Shown piece by piece: positions 1 through 5,728 of a stretch of DNA of 7,615 nt; within the stretch, counting starts at the first letter, position 1; every line of letters starts with the position of its first letter. The notes beneath the pieces were generated by a model, which was given only the letters and a program-made list of their open reading frames with translations, was not told the origin of the DNA and did no database searches. The DNA lies in contig JAEWOQ010000548.1 in NCBI GenBank assembly GCA_023460875.1, positions 1 through 7,615 of the forward strand. Reading direction: 5' to 3'. This stretch comes from Pseudomonadota bacterium. GTDB lineage: Bacteria > Myxococcota_A > Polyangia > Polyangiales > Polyangiaceae. The translations under genes and the position numbers were made by a program.

Positions 1-21
1 CGCCAGGGGCGGTCGCTGGCG
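1..21 (-). terminator. Candidate hairpin after the dapA-like gene
   Basis: An inverted repeat pairs CGCCAG (1-6) with CTGGCG (16-21) around a 9-nt loop. It begins 5 nt past the stop codon of the DapA-family gene when read on the minus strand. The position suits a transcription terminator or mRNA 3' end stabiliser. The stem may extend beyond the window edge and any U-tract would lie outside the window, so this is only a positional inference. In DNA this GC-rich, six-base stems also arise by chance. Confidence 0.3.
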
Positions 22-26
22 GCCCG

Positions 27-998
27 TCAGGGGTGATACTTGAGGAGGCTCTGCGCCCGCGTCTTCACCAGCTCGAGGAGCCGTGCCTCCGCGGCGGCGC
101 CGTCGCGGGTCTCGCGAACGGAGACCAGCGGCAGGTAGAGGGGAGAGTTGAAGAGCGTCCCCAGAGGGATCGGGTTCTTGCGGCAGAACACGGCGTCTAC
201 GAAGGGCGTGAGCTCTTGCTGCAACCCCACCAGGGCGCCCTCGTCTTGGCGCTGCGCCGCCTCCAGCATCTTGCAGAACAAGCGCGCCGCTTCAGGGATG
301 TTGGCGGTCGCGGAGATGATGCCCTTGCCCCCCATCCCCAAGATGGTCGGCAGGCCGTCGTCTTCGCCGCTCACCACGGAGAAGCCGAGGTGGCTCGTCT
401 CCCGGATCACGCGCGCGGTGTCTTCCCGGTGTCGGCCGGGCTGGCAGAAATCGACGGCCTGCTTGAGGCCGATGATGTTCGGGTCTTCGGCGAGCTCGAT
501 GAGCGTCTCGGGCTCCAGGTAGCTCGCCGTGCGCCCGGGCACGTTGTAGAGGACGATCCGTGTGCCCGTCTCCCGCGAGAGGGTGCGGTAGTGTTCGCGG
601 AGACCAGCCTGGGGCGGGTTATTGTAGTAGCCGGTGACGCAGAGCACCGTGCACTGCCCGACGCGTCGCTGCAGCTCGGTGATCATCTCCACGCTCTCGC
701 GCGTGCAGTTCGAGCCCATACCCGCGAGCAGGGGGAGCCTGCCGTCGAGGTAATCGGCGGTGAACTGGATGAACTCGAGGTGCTGCTGGTGGGTGACCGT
801 CGGGCTCTGTCCAGTCGTGCCGATGGGGACGAGGCCGTGCACGCCGGCGGCCACGAGATCGTCGATCATCCGCTTCGCCTTCTCGAAGTCGATGCGGTTG
901 TGCAGCCGCTTGGGATCGTCGTCCACGAGCGGGGTGAACAGGGCAGGGAACACGCCTTGAAGCTCGGCGGCGGAGCGGATGGTGCGGAGAGTGGCCAC
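27..998 (-). CDS. dapA: DapA-family class I aldolase, probable 4-hydroxy-tetrahydrodipicolinate synthase
   Basis: A 323-residue cytosolic TIM-barrel lyase of the DHDPS/NAL family. DapA condenses pyruvate with aspartate semialdehyde in diaminopimelate/lysine synthesis. Visible active-site elements are GTTG at 60-63 (the Thr pair), YYN with Tyr125 matching E. coli Tyr107, YNVPGRT at 151-157 (Tyr151 relay, Arg156 substrate carboxylate binding), and the Schiff-base lysine Lys179 in GLKQA. A glycine-rich GMGGKGIIS stretch follows, then NPIPLG near 275-280. The Arg after YNVPG favours DHDPS over N-acetylneuraminate lyase. Oddities: the usual GTTGE reads GTTGQ, and NPIPVK reads NPIPLG. The protein is about 30 residues longer than E. 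coli DapA, with short extensions at both ends. The start is GTG at 998; an in-frame TAG lies eight codons upstream and the Shine-Dalgarno is weak. No dapB or other lysine gene is adjacent, so a related aldolase role is possible. Confidence 0.9.
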   Translation of the reverse strand: MATLRTIRSAAELQGVFPALFTPLVDDDPKRLHNRIDFEKAKRMIDDLVAAGVHGLVPIGTTGQSPTVTHQQHLEFIQFTADYLDGRLPLLAGMGSNCTRESVEMITELQRRVGQCTVLCVTGYYNNPPQAGLREHYRTLSRETGTRIVLYNVPGRTASYLEPETLIELAEDPNIIGLKQAVDFCQPGRHREDTARVIRETSHLGFSVVSGEDDGLPTILGMGGKGIISATANIPEAARLFCKMLEAAQRQDEGALVGLQQELTPFVDAVFCRKNPIPLGTLFNSPLYLPLVSVRETRDGAAAEARLLELVKTRAQSLLKYHP

Positions 999-1249
999 GG
1001 ACTCGGTGACAACTAGCCGTTTCTACGCCGTCGTCCAGCCCCGAGAGCGCATCTTGGGGTCCACCACCGGGAGCGGGGCGACCAGATCGGGCGACCCAGG
1101 GGTCACGGCGGGGGCCCGATGCCGCCGGCCGGCGCGGGTGCCCTTCCCCGTCGGTAGGGGCGTCCTCCTTCGACTCCGCTGGCGAAGCGCTCACCCGGCC
1201 CGGTATCGCGGGCCAGGTTCGAGTCAGCGGGCCGGCCCGGGCGGCGCCC
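999..1249. other. Intergenic gap without a recognisable gene
   Basis: 251 bp between the lipoprotein gene and the dapA-like gene. I see no convincing coding frame on either strand. A stretch reading GGTTCGAGTC at 1217-1226 recalls a tRNA T-arm, but its flanks do not pair. The right part is dominated by GC-rich inverted repeats (12-bp palindromes at 1123-1134 and 1228-1239, a hairpin at 1197-1214). The promoter of the dapA-like gene should lie in the left part, but I cannot identify good -10/-35 elements. Confidence 0.5.
1197..1214 (-). terminator. Candidate hairpin after the lipoprotein gene
   Basis: A perfect six-base inverted repeat, GGCCCG (1197-1202) and CGGGCC (1209-1214), encloses a six-base loop. 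It lies about 35 nt past the lipoprotein stop codon in the minus-strand reading direction. A 12-bp palindrome (1228-1239) lies between it and the stop. No U-run follows, so an intrinsic terminator is not proven; it could be a 3' stabilising structure or chance in GC-rich DNA. Confidence 0.25.
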
Positions 1250-2050
1250 TCACTCGCGGAACCTGGGCAGCGGCGTCGACTCGGTCCGACAAGCCTCGGG
1301 CACGTCCACGCCCTCCGGGAGCATCCGCAGGGCGAGCGCCCTCTGGATCTCGCACTCGACGACGGACTTCCCGAAGACCGGCGGCTCGCTGGGCGCCTCT
1401 CCCGGCGCCTTGAAGCGCGCCGCGTCGATGGCCATCAGGCATCGATGAGCGGGCTCACAGACCTCCTCGATCGTGGGGAGTTGCTGCATCTCGGCGACGA
1501 CGCGCGCGCGCTCGTCGGGCGTGAGCCGTTGGAGGGGCGCGGCCTCATCGGCCAGGACGAAGACGTCCCCGTCTTCGCGGCGCTCGACCCGGAGCTCCAG
1601 GGTGCGGCTGTAGTCTCCGGGGGACATGCCGGACCAAACCGCGGCGCTGCGTTCGGTCCAGACGACGTAGCGGCTCTCGTACATGGCCTCGCCCCACATG
1701 ACGAAGCGGTCCTCCAGCAGGCACAACCAGGCGCTTGCGGGCCCCTCCGTCTCCGTCACGGGTCGCTGCACACGGTAGCAGCCGAGGGGAAACGTGGGCT
1801 CTCTGGCGGGCTCTGCGGAGCCGGAGCGGCTCCCATCGGGTGGGCCCTGGGCAGCGCCGTCTCCCGAAGGCGCGGGTGGCGTCTCGGGCGAGGGAGCGGG
1901 CGCGGGGGTGTCCGGGGGGTCCCCGCCCTCCTCCGTGACGGGCGGCGTCGGCGGCGCGGAGGGAGGGCTCGGCGCACAACTGATCGAGAGGGAGGCGATC
2001 GCGAGGGAGGCGACTAGAGGTGCCCGCCGGAAATGCCGTCCGCTCCGCAT
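1250..2050 (-). CDS. Secreted Pro-rich protein of unknown function, probable lipoprotein
   Basis: 266 residues; I do not recognise a named family. The N-terminus has a basic segment (RSGRHFRRA), a hydrophobic core (about 11-22) and LSISC ending at Cys25. This fits the loose lipobox rule but not the classic L-[AS]-[GA]-C, so lipid anchoring is probable rather than certain. Residues 26-85 form a disordered Pro/Ala/Ser/Glu-rich linker typical of a surface spacer. The folded part (86-266) begins at GCYRV and contains Trp-rich, beta-looking stretches to about 175, followed by a helical C-terminal portion. It has six further cysteines (91, 110, 198, 204, 233, 254), an even number that suits periplasmic disulfides. 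The ATG at 2050 is chosen because it gives an intact signal peptide; there is no Shine-Dalgarno upstream. The gene is separated from its neighbours by more than 200 bp on each side and is probably transcribed alone. Confidence 0.75.
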   Translation of the reverse strand: MRSGRHFRRAPLVASLAIASLSISCAPSPPSAPPTPPVTEEGGDPPDTPAPAPSPETPPAPSGDGAAQGPPDGSRSGSAEPAREPTFPLGCYRVQRPVTETEGPASAWLCLLEDRFVMWGEAMYESRYVVWTERSAAVWSGMSPGDYSRTLELRVERREDGDVFVLADEAAPLQRLTPDERARVVAEMQQLPTIEEVCEPAHRCLMAIDAARFKAPGEAPSEPPVFGKSVVECEIQRALALRMLPEGVDVPEACRTESTPLPRFRE

Positions 2051-2113
2051 GGGGGCAGGCTACTGTAGGGACGATCGAGCGTCGACGCTCCCAGGTCGGC
2101 GCGGAGAAACGGC
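2051..2113 (-). promoter_or_regulatory. Upstream region of the lipoprotein gene with a 14-bp palindrome
   Basis: A perfect 14-bp palindrome, GAGCGTCGACGCTC, occupies 2077-2090. Read on the minus strand, a TACAGT hexamer resembling a -10 box (4 of 6 matches) follows, about 15 bp before the ATG. The palindrome covers roughly the -35 position, where a dimeric repressor or activator could bind. No good -35 hexamer is visible and no Shine-Dalgarno precedes the ATG, so the transcript may have a very short leader. The promoter assignment is inference. Confidence 0.3.
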
Positions 2114-2170
2114 TCACCTCCGGTACTCGGTCATCCGCCAGGTGGCGCAGAGCCCCGGAGCAACGCTCAT
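2114..2170 (-). CDS. Possible 18-residue upstream ORF or leader peptide
   Basis: ATG at 2170 is preceded by AGGA with a four-base spacer, a better ribosome site than that of the lipoprotein gene downstream. The reading frame gives an 18-residue peptide starting MSVAPGLC and ending MTEYRR before TGA at 2114. It lies 63 bp upstream of the lipoprotein ATG on the same strand. It has no run of one amino acid that would indicate attenuation. Such a short frame can easily occur by chance, so this is a low-confidence call. Confidence 0.15.
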   Translation of the reverse strand: MSVAPGLCATWRMTEYRR

Positions 2171-2244
2171 GGCGTCCTGACTCGTCACGCGGCGGGCCTC
2201 GATCGTGGGGTGTCCATTTAGTTGAGGGGTGGGTCCGTGCCAGT

Positions 2245-2258
2245 GCGCGGGCCCGCGC
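2245..2258 (-). terminator. GC palindrome immediately after the helicase gene
   Basis: The perfect palindrome GCGCGGGCCCGCGC lies two bases beyond the helicase stop codon (TAG, 2263-2261). It could fold as a five-base stem around a GGCC loop. The position fits a terminator or 3' stabiliser for the helicase mRNA. No U-tract follows, and bases this rich in G and C make chance palindromes likely. Confidence 0.25.
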
Positions 2259-2260
2259 GG

Positions 2261-4879
2261 CTAACCGGCGTGGATCTCCACCAACCGAAAGGAGGGGCGC
2301 CCGATCTCACGGGACGCTTCCAGATCGACGAGCAGCTCCAGAGACCAGCCGAGGTCGTCCTCGGGATCCACGAGCAGCTGCCGCAGGCGCCAGTGGTCGT
2401 CGTCCTCGTCGATGGTGAGGTGCCGCGGGCTCCGAGCGGAAGGATCGACGCGGAGCTCGGCGTACTCCTCCCAGTAGGCCGCGAAGCGCTCCTCCAGGGT
2501 GGCCGCCGTCCAGGGGAAATCGCCGATGGGGCGGGGGGTCGGGTCGCTCGTCGCGGCTTCCCGGAGGAGCTCCTCGGCGTCGGCATAGCCGCGCCGCGCC
2601 AGGGCTTGCACGAGTCGCCACACGGCGTTGCGCACCAAGATCGTGAACCCCCGGCGATCGCGGGTGACGTCCTCAGGCAAATCCTCCGCCTGCGGCTCGG
2701 GCTCCCCCGTGAGCTCGTCGGGGTGGCTCAGGCGCTGCCACTCCTCGAGCAGGCTGGCGTCTGCGGCGCGGAGCTCGCCGCCGAGCCAATCGATGACGTC
2801 GAGCAGCTCGTCCGTCTTCGCCTGCTCCGGAACGGTCTGCTCCAGCGTGCGGTAGACCTCCGAGAGATAGCGGAGCAGCACGCCCTCGGCCCGCTCGAGG
2901 CCGTACTCCTTGATGTAGCCGTTGAAGGTCAGGCCGAGCTCGTAGAAGTCTCGGGCGATCGACTTGGGAGCTACGGTGCTGCCGAGCACCCAGGGGTGCT
3001 CCTTGGCGAACAGCTCGAAGGTGGCCTCCAAGAGCTCCTGCTCGGGCTGAGGGTGGGTGACCTTGGCGAGCTCCTCCATCCGCTCTTCGTACTCGACGCC
3101 CTGCTGCTTGAGCTCCGCCACACGTCGGGCTTTGAGCTTGTCCACCTGGCGCCTCAGGACCGCCCCGGGGTCCTCGAGGATCGACTCGATGACGGTGAGC
3201 ACGGTCAGCGCGTAGTTGTGGTCTTCGCGGTCGAGGGTCTCGATGACCTGCACGGCGTACAGCCCGAGCGTCTGGTTGAGGGAGAAATCTTGCTGGAGAT
3301 CCCCGTTCACCCGCGCGCCACCCGGCACCAGGGAGACGATGTCCCCCTCGACGAGGGCTCGGAACAGCGCGAACGCCGATCGGCCGTGGCGGCGCCTCTT
3401 CTCGGGCGACTCGTGGCTGTCGCGGATGAGCTGCTTCAGCGCCCGGCAGCCGTTCTCCTCGGTCCGACACAGGACGTTCAGGAGCATCCCGTGGCTGACC
3501 CGGAAGCGCGAGACCAGGGGCTCGGGCGCCGAGGTCCGCAAGCGCTCGAACGTCTGTGCGTCCCAGTGGGCGTAGCCGTACTCCGGGGGCTTCTTCGCGC
3601 GGAGCTTCTTGAGCTTCTTTGGATCACCGACGGCCTTCCGCGCGGCCACGAGGTTCTCGATGACGTGCTCCGGGGCCTGGGCGACGACGCTGCCCCGATC
3701 GTCGAAGCCCCTCCGCCCGGCCCGCCCGGCGATCTGTTGGAAGTCGCGCACGGACAGGATCTTCGTCTTGTCTCCGTCGTACTTGCACAGCTGGGTGAAC
3801 AGGACGGTGCGCAGCGGGATGTTCACGCCGACGCCGAGGGTGTCGGTGCCGCAGATCACCTTGAGCAGCCCCTTCTGCGCGAGCTTCTCCACCAGTAAGC
3901 GGTACTTCGGCAACATGCCCGCGTGGTGGACGCCGATGCCGTGGGGGATGTAGCGCCCGAGCGCCTTGCCGAAGGGGCTGTCGAAGTGGAACCCCCGGAG
4001 CTCCTCGCGCAGCGTGAGCTTCTGTTCGCGGGTGAGGAAGTCGAGGCTCGTCAGGCGCTGGGCTTGCTCGGAGGCAGCGGCCTGAGAGAAGTGCACGATG
4101 TATACGGGGGCGCGGCCCTCTTCGAGGAGCTCGGCGATGGTCTCGTGCAGAGGGGTCTCGGCGTAGTGGAAGTCGAGCGGGACGGGGCGCTCGCTGGACT
4201 GCACCAGCACGGTCTCGATCCCGGTCAGGTCCTCCAGCGCCTCCTCGAAGCGCCGCGTGTCGCCGAGCGTGGCGCTCATCAGCAGGAAGCGCGCCTGAGG
4301 GAGACAGAGCAGAGGCGTCTGCCAGGCGACGCCACGATCGCGGTCGGAGTAGTAATGGAACTCGTCCATCACCACCCATTCGAGGTCCGCGTGGCGCCCT
4401 TCGCGCAGGGCCACGTTGGCCAGGATCTCGGCCGTGCAGCAGATCACCGGCGCGTCGCGGTTGACGCTGGCGTCGCCCGTCATCATCCCGACGTGCTCGG
4501 GGCCGAAGACCTTGCACAGCGCGAGGAACTTCTCGCCGACGAGGGCCTTGATGGGAGCGGTGTAGAAGGCGCGCCGCCCCCGCGCGAGGGACGTGAAGCA
4601 CGCCGCGAGGGCGACGAGGGATTTCCCCGAGCCTGTGGGCGTGTTGAGGATCACGTTCTTCCCGGAGGTGACCTCCAGGATGGCCTCCTCCTGGGCCGGG
4701 TAGAGCTCGAGACCGAGGCCCTCCACGTAGGAGAGGAGGCGCTCCAACAACCAGTCGGGGGAGCGCGCCGCGGCAGAGTCCGCTGCCTCCCAGGACGAAC
4801 CGTCGAGAGGCCCGCCGTCGAGCTCTGGGTCGAGGGGAGCTCGCGTCGTCGCGGTGGAGAGTTCAGAGGAGGAAGGCAT
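2261..4879 (-). CDS. Ski2-like DExH-box helicase with DUF3516-type C-terminal region
   Basis: 872-residue superfamily 2 ATP-dependent helicase, probably acting on RNA or structured nucleic acid in the cytosol. After a disordered first 40 residues come a Q-motif-like LYPAQEEAI (59-67), Walker A TPTGSGKS (80-87, Lys86), motif Ia TAPIKALVGEK (107-117), DEFH (172-175, motif II), MSATL (201-205, motif III), VYIVHFS (259-265), VHHAGMLPKYR (318-328), GTDTLGVGVNIP (344-355, motif V) and QQIAGRAGRRG (381-391, motif VI). The VHHAG block is typical of Ski2/Mtr4-like helicases. All catalytic motifs look intact. Residues from about 420 to 872 are long, mostly helical and charged, matching the arrangement I know as DUF3516; their function is unknown. 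It has no HRDC, RQC or zinc motifs. It is distinct in layout from HelY and Lhr. The ATG at 4879 has a C-rich, Shine-Dalgarno-less upstream; a downstream TTG near residue 44 is a less likely start. Confidence 0.92.
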   Translation of the reverse strand: MPSSSELSTATTRAPLDPELDGGPLDGSSWEAADSAAARSPDWLLERLLSYVEGLGLELYPAQEEAILEVTSGKNVILNTPTGSGKSLVALAACFTSLARGRRAFYTAPIKALVGEKFLALCKVFGPEHVGMMTGDASVNRDAPVICCTAEILANVALREGRHADLEWVVMDEFHYYSDRDRGVAWQTPLLCLPQARFLLMSATLGDTRRFEEALEDLTGIETVLVQSSERPVPLDFHYAETPLHETIAELLEEGRAPVYIVHFSQAAASEQAQRLTSLDFLTREQKLTLREELRGFHFDSPFGKALGRYIPHGIGVHHAGMLPKYRLLVEKLAQKGLLKVICGTDTLGVGVNIPLRTVLFTQLCKYDGDKTKILSVRDFQQIAGRAGRRGFDDRGSVVAQAPEHVIENLVAARKAVGDPKKLKKLRAKKPPEYGYAHWDAQTFERLRTSAPEPLVSRFRVSHGMLLNVLCRTEENGCRALKQLIRDSHESPEKRRRHGRSAFALFRALVEGDIVSLVPGGARVNGDLQQDFSLNQTLGLYAVQVIETLDREDHNYALTVLTVIESILEDPGAVLRRQVDKLKARRVAELKQQGVEYEERMEELAKVTHPQPEQELLEATFELFAKEHPWVLGSTVAPKSIARDFYELGLTFNGYIKEYGLERAEGVLLRYLSEVYRTLEQTVPEQAKTDELLDVIDWLGGELRAADASLLEEWQRLSHPDELTGEPEPQAEDLPEDVTRDRRGFTILVRNAVWRLVQALARRGYADAEELLREAATSDPTPRPIGDFPWTAATLEERFAAYWEEYAELRVDPSARSPRHLTIDEDDDHWRLRQLLVDPEDDLGWSLELLVDLEASREIGRPSFRLVEIHAG

Positions 4880-5030
4880 GAGGAGAGGGGGCCCCGGAGT
4901 TCCCCGCCGGGAGAAGGGAGCTCAGCGCAGGGGGGCGCCAGCGGGGGGCCGCCAGCGGGGGGGGCTGCGCGGCGCGTACTATGGTTTGTGTCGGAGTTCC
5001 ACCGGGTGGGCCCAGGCCGCGCGGGGTGAG
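4880..5030. promoter_or_regulatory. Helicase upstream region with G-tracts and a 12-bp direct repeat
   Basis: The 151-bp gap holds two copies of GCCAGCGGGGGG (4937-4948 and 4951-4962, period 14 bp). It also has plus-strand G-runs at 4909-4911, 4916-4918, 4930-4935, 4943-4948 and 4957-4964. The segment around 4978-5000 is locally less GC-rich and, read on the minus strand, contains CATAGT, a weak -10-like hexamer. The helicase promoter probably lies here, giving a C-rich 5' leader, but no confident -35 element is visible. Confidence 0.35.
4937..4962. repeat. Short tandem direct repeat, two copies of a 12-mer
   Basis: GCCAGCGGGGGG occurs at 4937-4948 and again at 4951-4962, separated by CC. 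The copies are identical, and the second run of G continues to 4964. It could be a small slippage product, a paired protein-binding site, or part of a G-quadruplex-prone tract upstream of the helicase gene. Confidence 0.6.
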
Positions 5031-5609
5031 CTACTCGGTCTCCTGGGGCGAGCTGGAGCGCGTGAGGTCGGCCGCCGGCAACGTCACGTGTCGCCGCGCT
5101 TCGATCAGGCCATCGACGAGGGCGGTCGCCCCGGCGAACGCGCTGGTGGCGGTGGACCGCGCGCCGTAGAGGTTCGAGAGCCACAGCAGCGTGGCGGCGA
5201 GGAGCTCCGCGGTCAGGGCGACGGAGGGGGTCTGTCCGGTGAGGGCTCCGAGGCCCGTGAAGAGGATGCAGAGCAGCGCGACATGATCGAGCCAGGCCCA
5301 GCGCCGCAAGCGTCGCAGCGCGCGGAGCAGCGCGCTGCGCGCGTCGCGGTCGAGGCGCTCTCGCAGGTCATTGTCGCTGCCGTGCGCCAGCTTCTGGATG
5401 GGGTCGCAGATCTGGGCCGCGATGTCCAAGTAGAGTCCGCTGCCCGCGCGCCGCAAGATCCCCGAGAGCTCCGCGCCGCGTCCCTCGCCCAGGCTCGTCA
5501 GGATGACGGAGTTGACGACGTCGACGCGCGCCGCGGCGCGCCAGAGCGTGACCGCTCGGAGGGTGCCCGCGGCGAGGGCGACCGCGACGGCCCACGCGCT
5601 GGGGCTCAT
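5031..5609 (-). CDS. Three-helix membrane protein, TolQ/ExbB-like topology
   Basis: 192 residues. Hydrophobic segments lie at about 5-23, 105-124 and 129-149. The roughly 80-residue loop between the first two is rich in Arg (including LRALRRLRR just before helix 2), so by the positive-inside rule it is cytoplasmic, with the N-terminus outside and a cytoplasmic C-terminal tail (150-192). This is the topology of MotA/TolQ/ExbB proton-channel subunits, and the length is close to ExbB. However, I do not see the conserved Gly/Pro/Thr pattern of TolQ/ExbB helices 2 and 3 clearly, and no ExbD/TolR gene is present here, so the family assignment is only an inference. The ATG at 5609 is supported by GGGGAG five bases upstream, the best ribosome site among the minus-strand genes. 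It follows the FHA gene on the same strand after 119 bp, so cotranscription is possible. Confidence 0.7.
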   Translation of the reverse strand: MSPSAWAVAVALAAGTLRAVTLWRAAARVDVVNSVILTSLGEGRGAELSGILRRAGSGLYLDIAAQICDPIQKLAHGSDNDLRERLDRDARSALLRALRRLRRWAWLDHVALLCILFTGLGALTGQTPSVALTAELLAATLLWLSNLYGARSTATSAFAGATALVDGLIEARRHVTLPAADLTRSSSPQETE

Positions 5610-5639
5610 CCGCGCTCCCCGTGGGGCGGCTGTGGTGGA

Positions 5640-5654
5640 GCGACCGCTGGTCGC
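5640..5654. repeat. Short hairpin between the FHA and membrane-protein genes
   Basis: GCGACC (5640-5645) and GGTCGC (5649-5654) form a perfect six-base stem with a three-base loop. It lies about 75 nt past the FHA stop codon and about 30 bp before the membrane-protein ATG. With no U-tract it is not a clear terminator; in the mRNA it would sit shortly before the Shine-Dalgarno of the downstream gene. Confidence 0.3.
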
Positions 5655-5728
5655 CTCAGGAGGGGTCGAAGATCCATCGCCGATCCAGGATACGGCGCGG
5701 GTTCGCTCGAAGATATGGCCAGCTCACC

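Noticed and set aside
33..1016. Plus-strand open frame opposite the dapA-like gene
   Set aside because: The minus strand encodes a complete DHDPS-family enzyme here. The plus frame shows only the composition typical of antisense shadows in GC-rich DNA.
1123..1134. 12-bp palindrome CGCCGGCCGGCG
   Set aside because: Made only of G and C in very GC-rich DNA and not positioned next to a stop or start codon; chance is a sufficient explanation.
1211..1230. tRNA-like T-arm (GGTTCGAGTC)
   Set aside because: The flanking five-base arms do not pair, and no acceptor stem, D-arm or anticodon arm can be built around it.
2222..3898. Long plus-strand open frame (about 558 codons) opposite the helicase gene
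   Set aside because: It is the mirror frame of a GC-rich coding gene, is rich in Leu/Arg/Gly/Glu without motifs, and lies over intact helicase motifs on the other strand.
3923..5029. Plus-strand open frame spanning the helicase N-terminus and its upstream gap
   Set aside because: It overlaps the Walker A and DEFH coding region antisense, and its last part is G-run translation (Gly/Arg-rich) with no recognisable domain.
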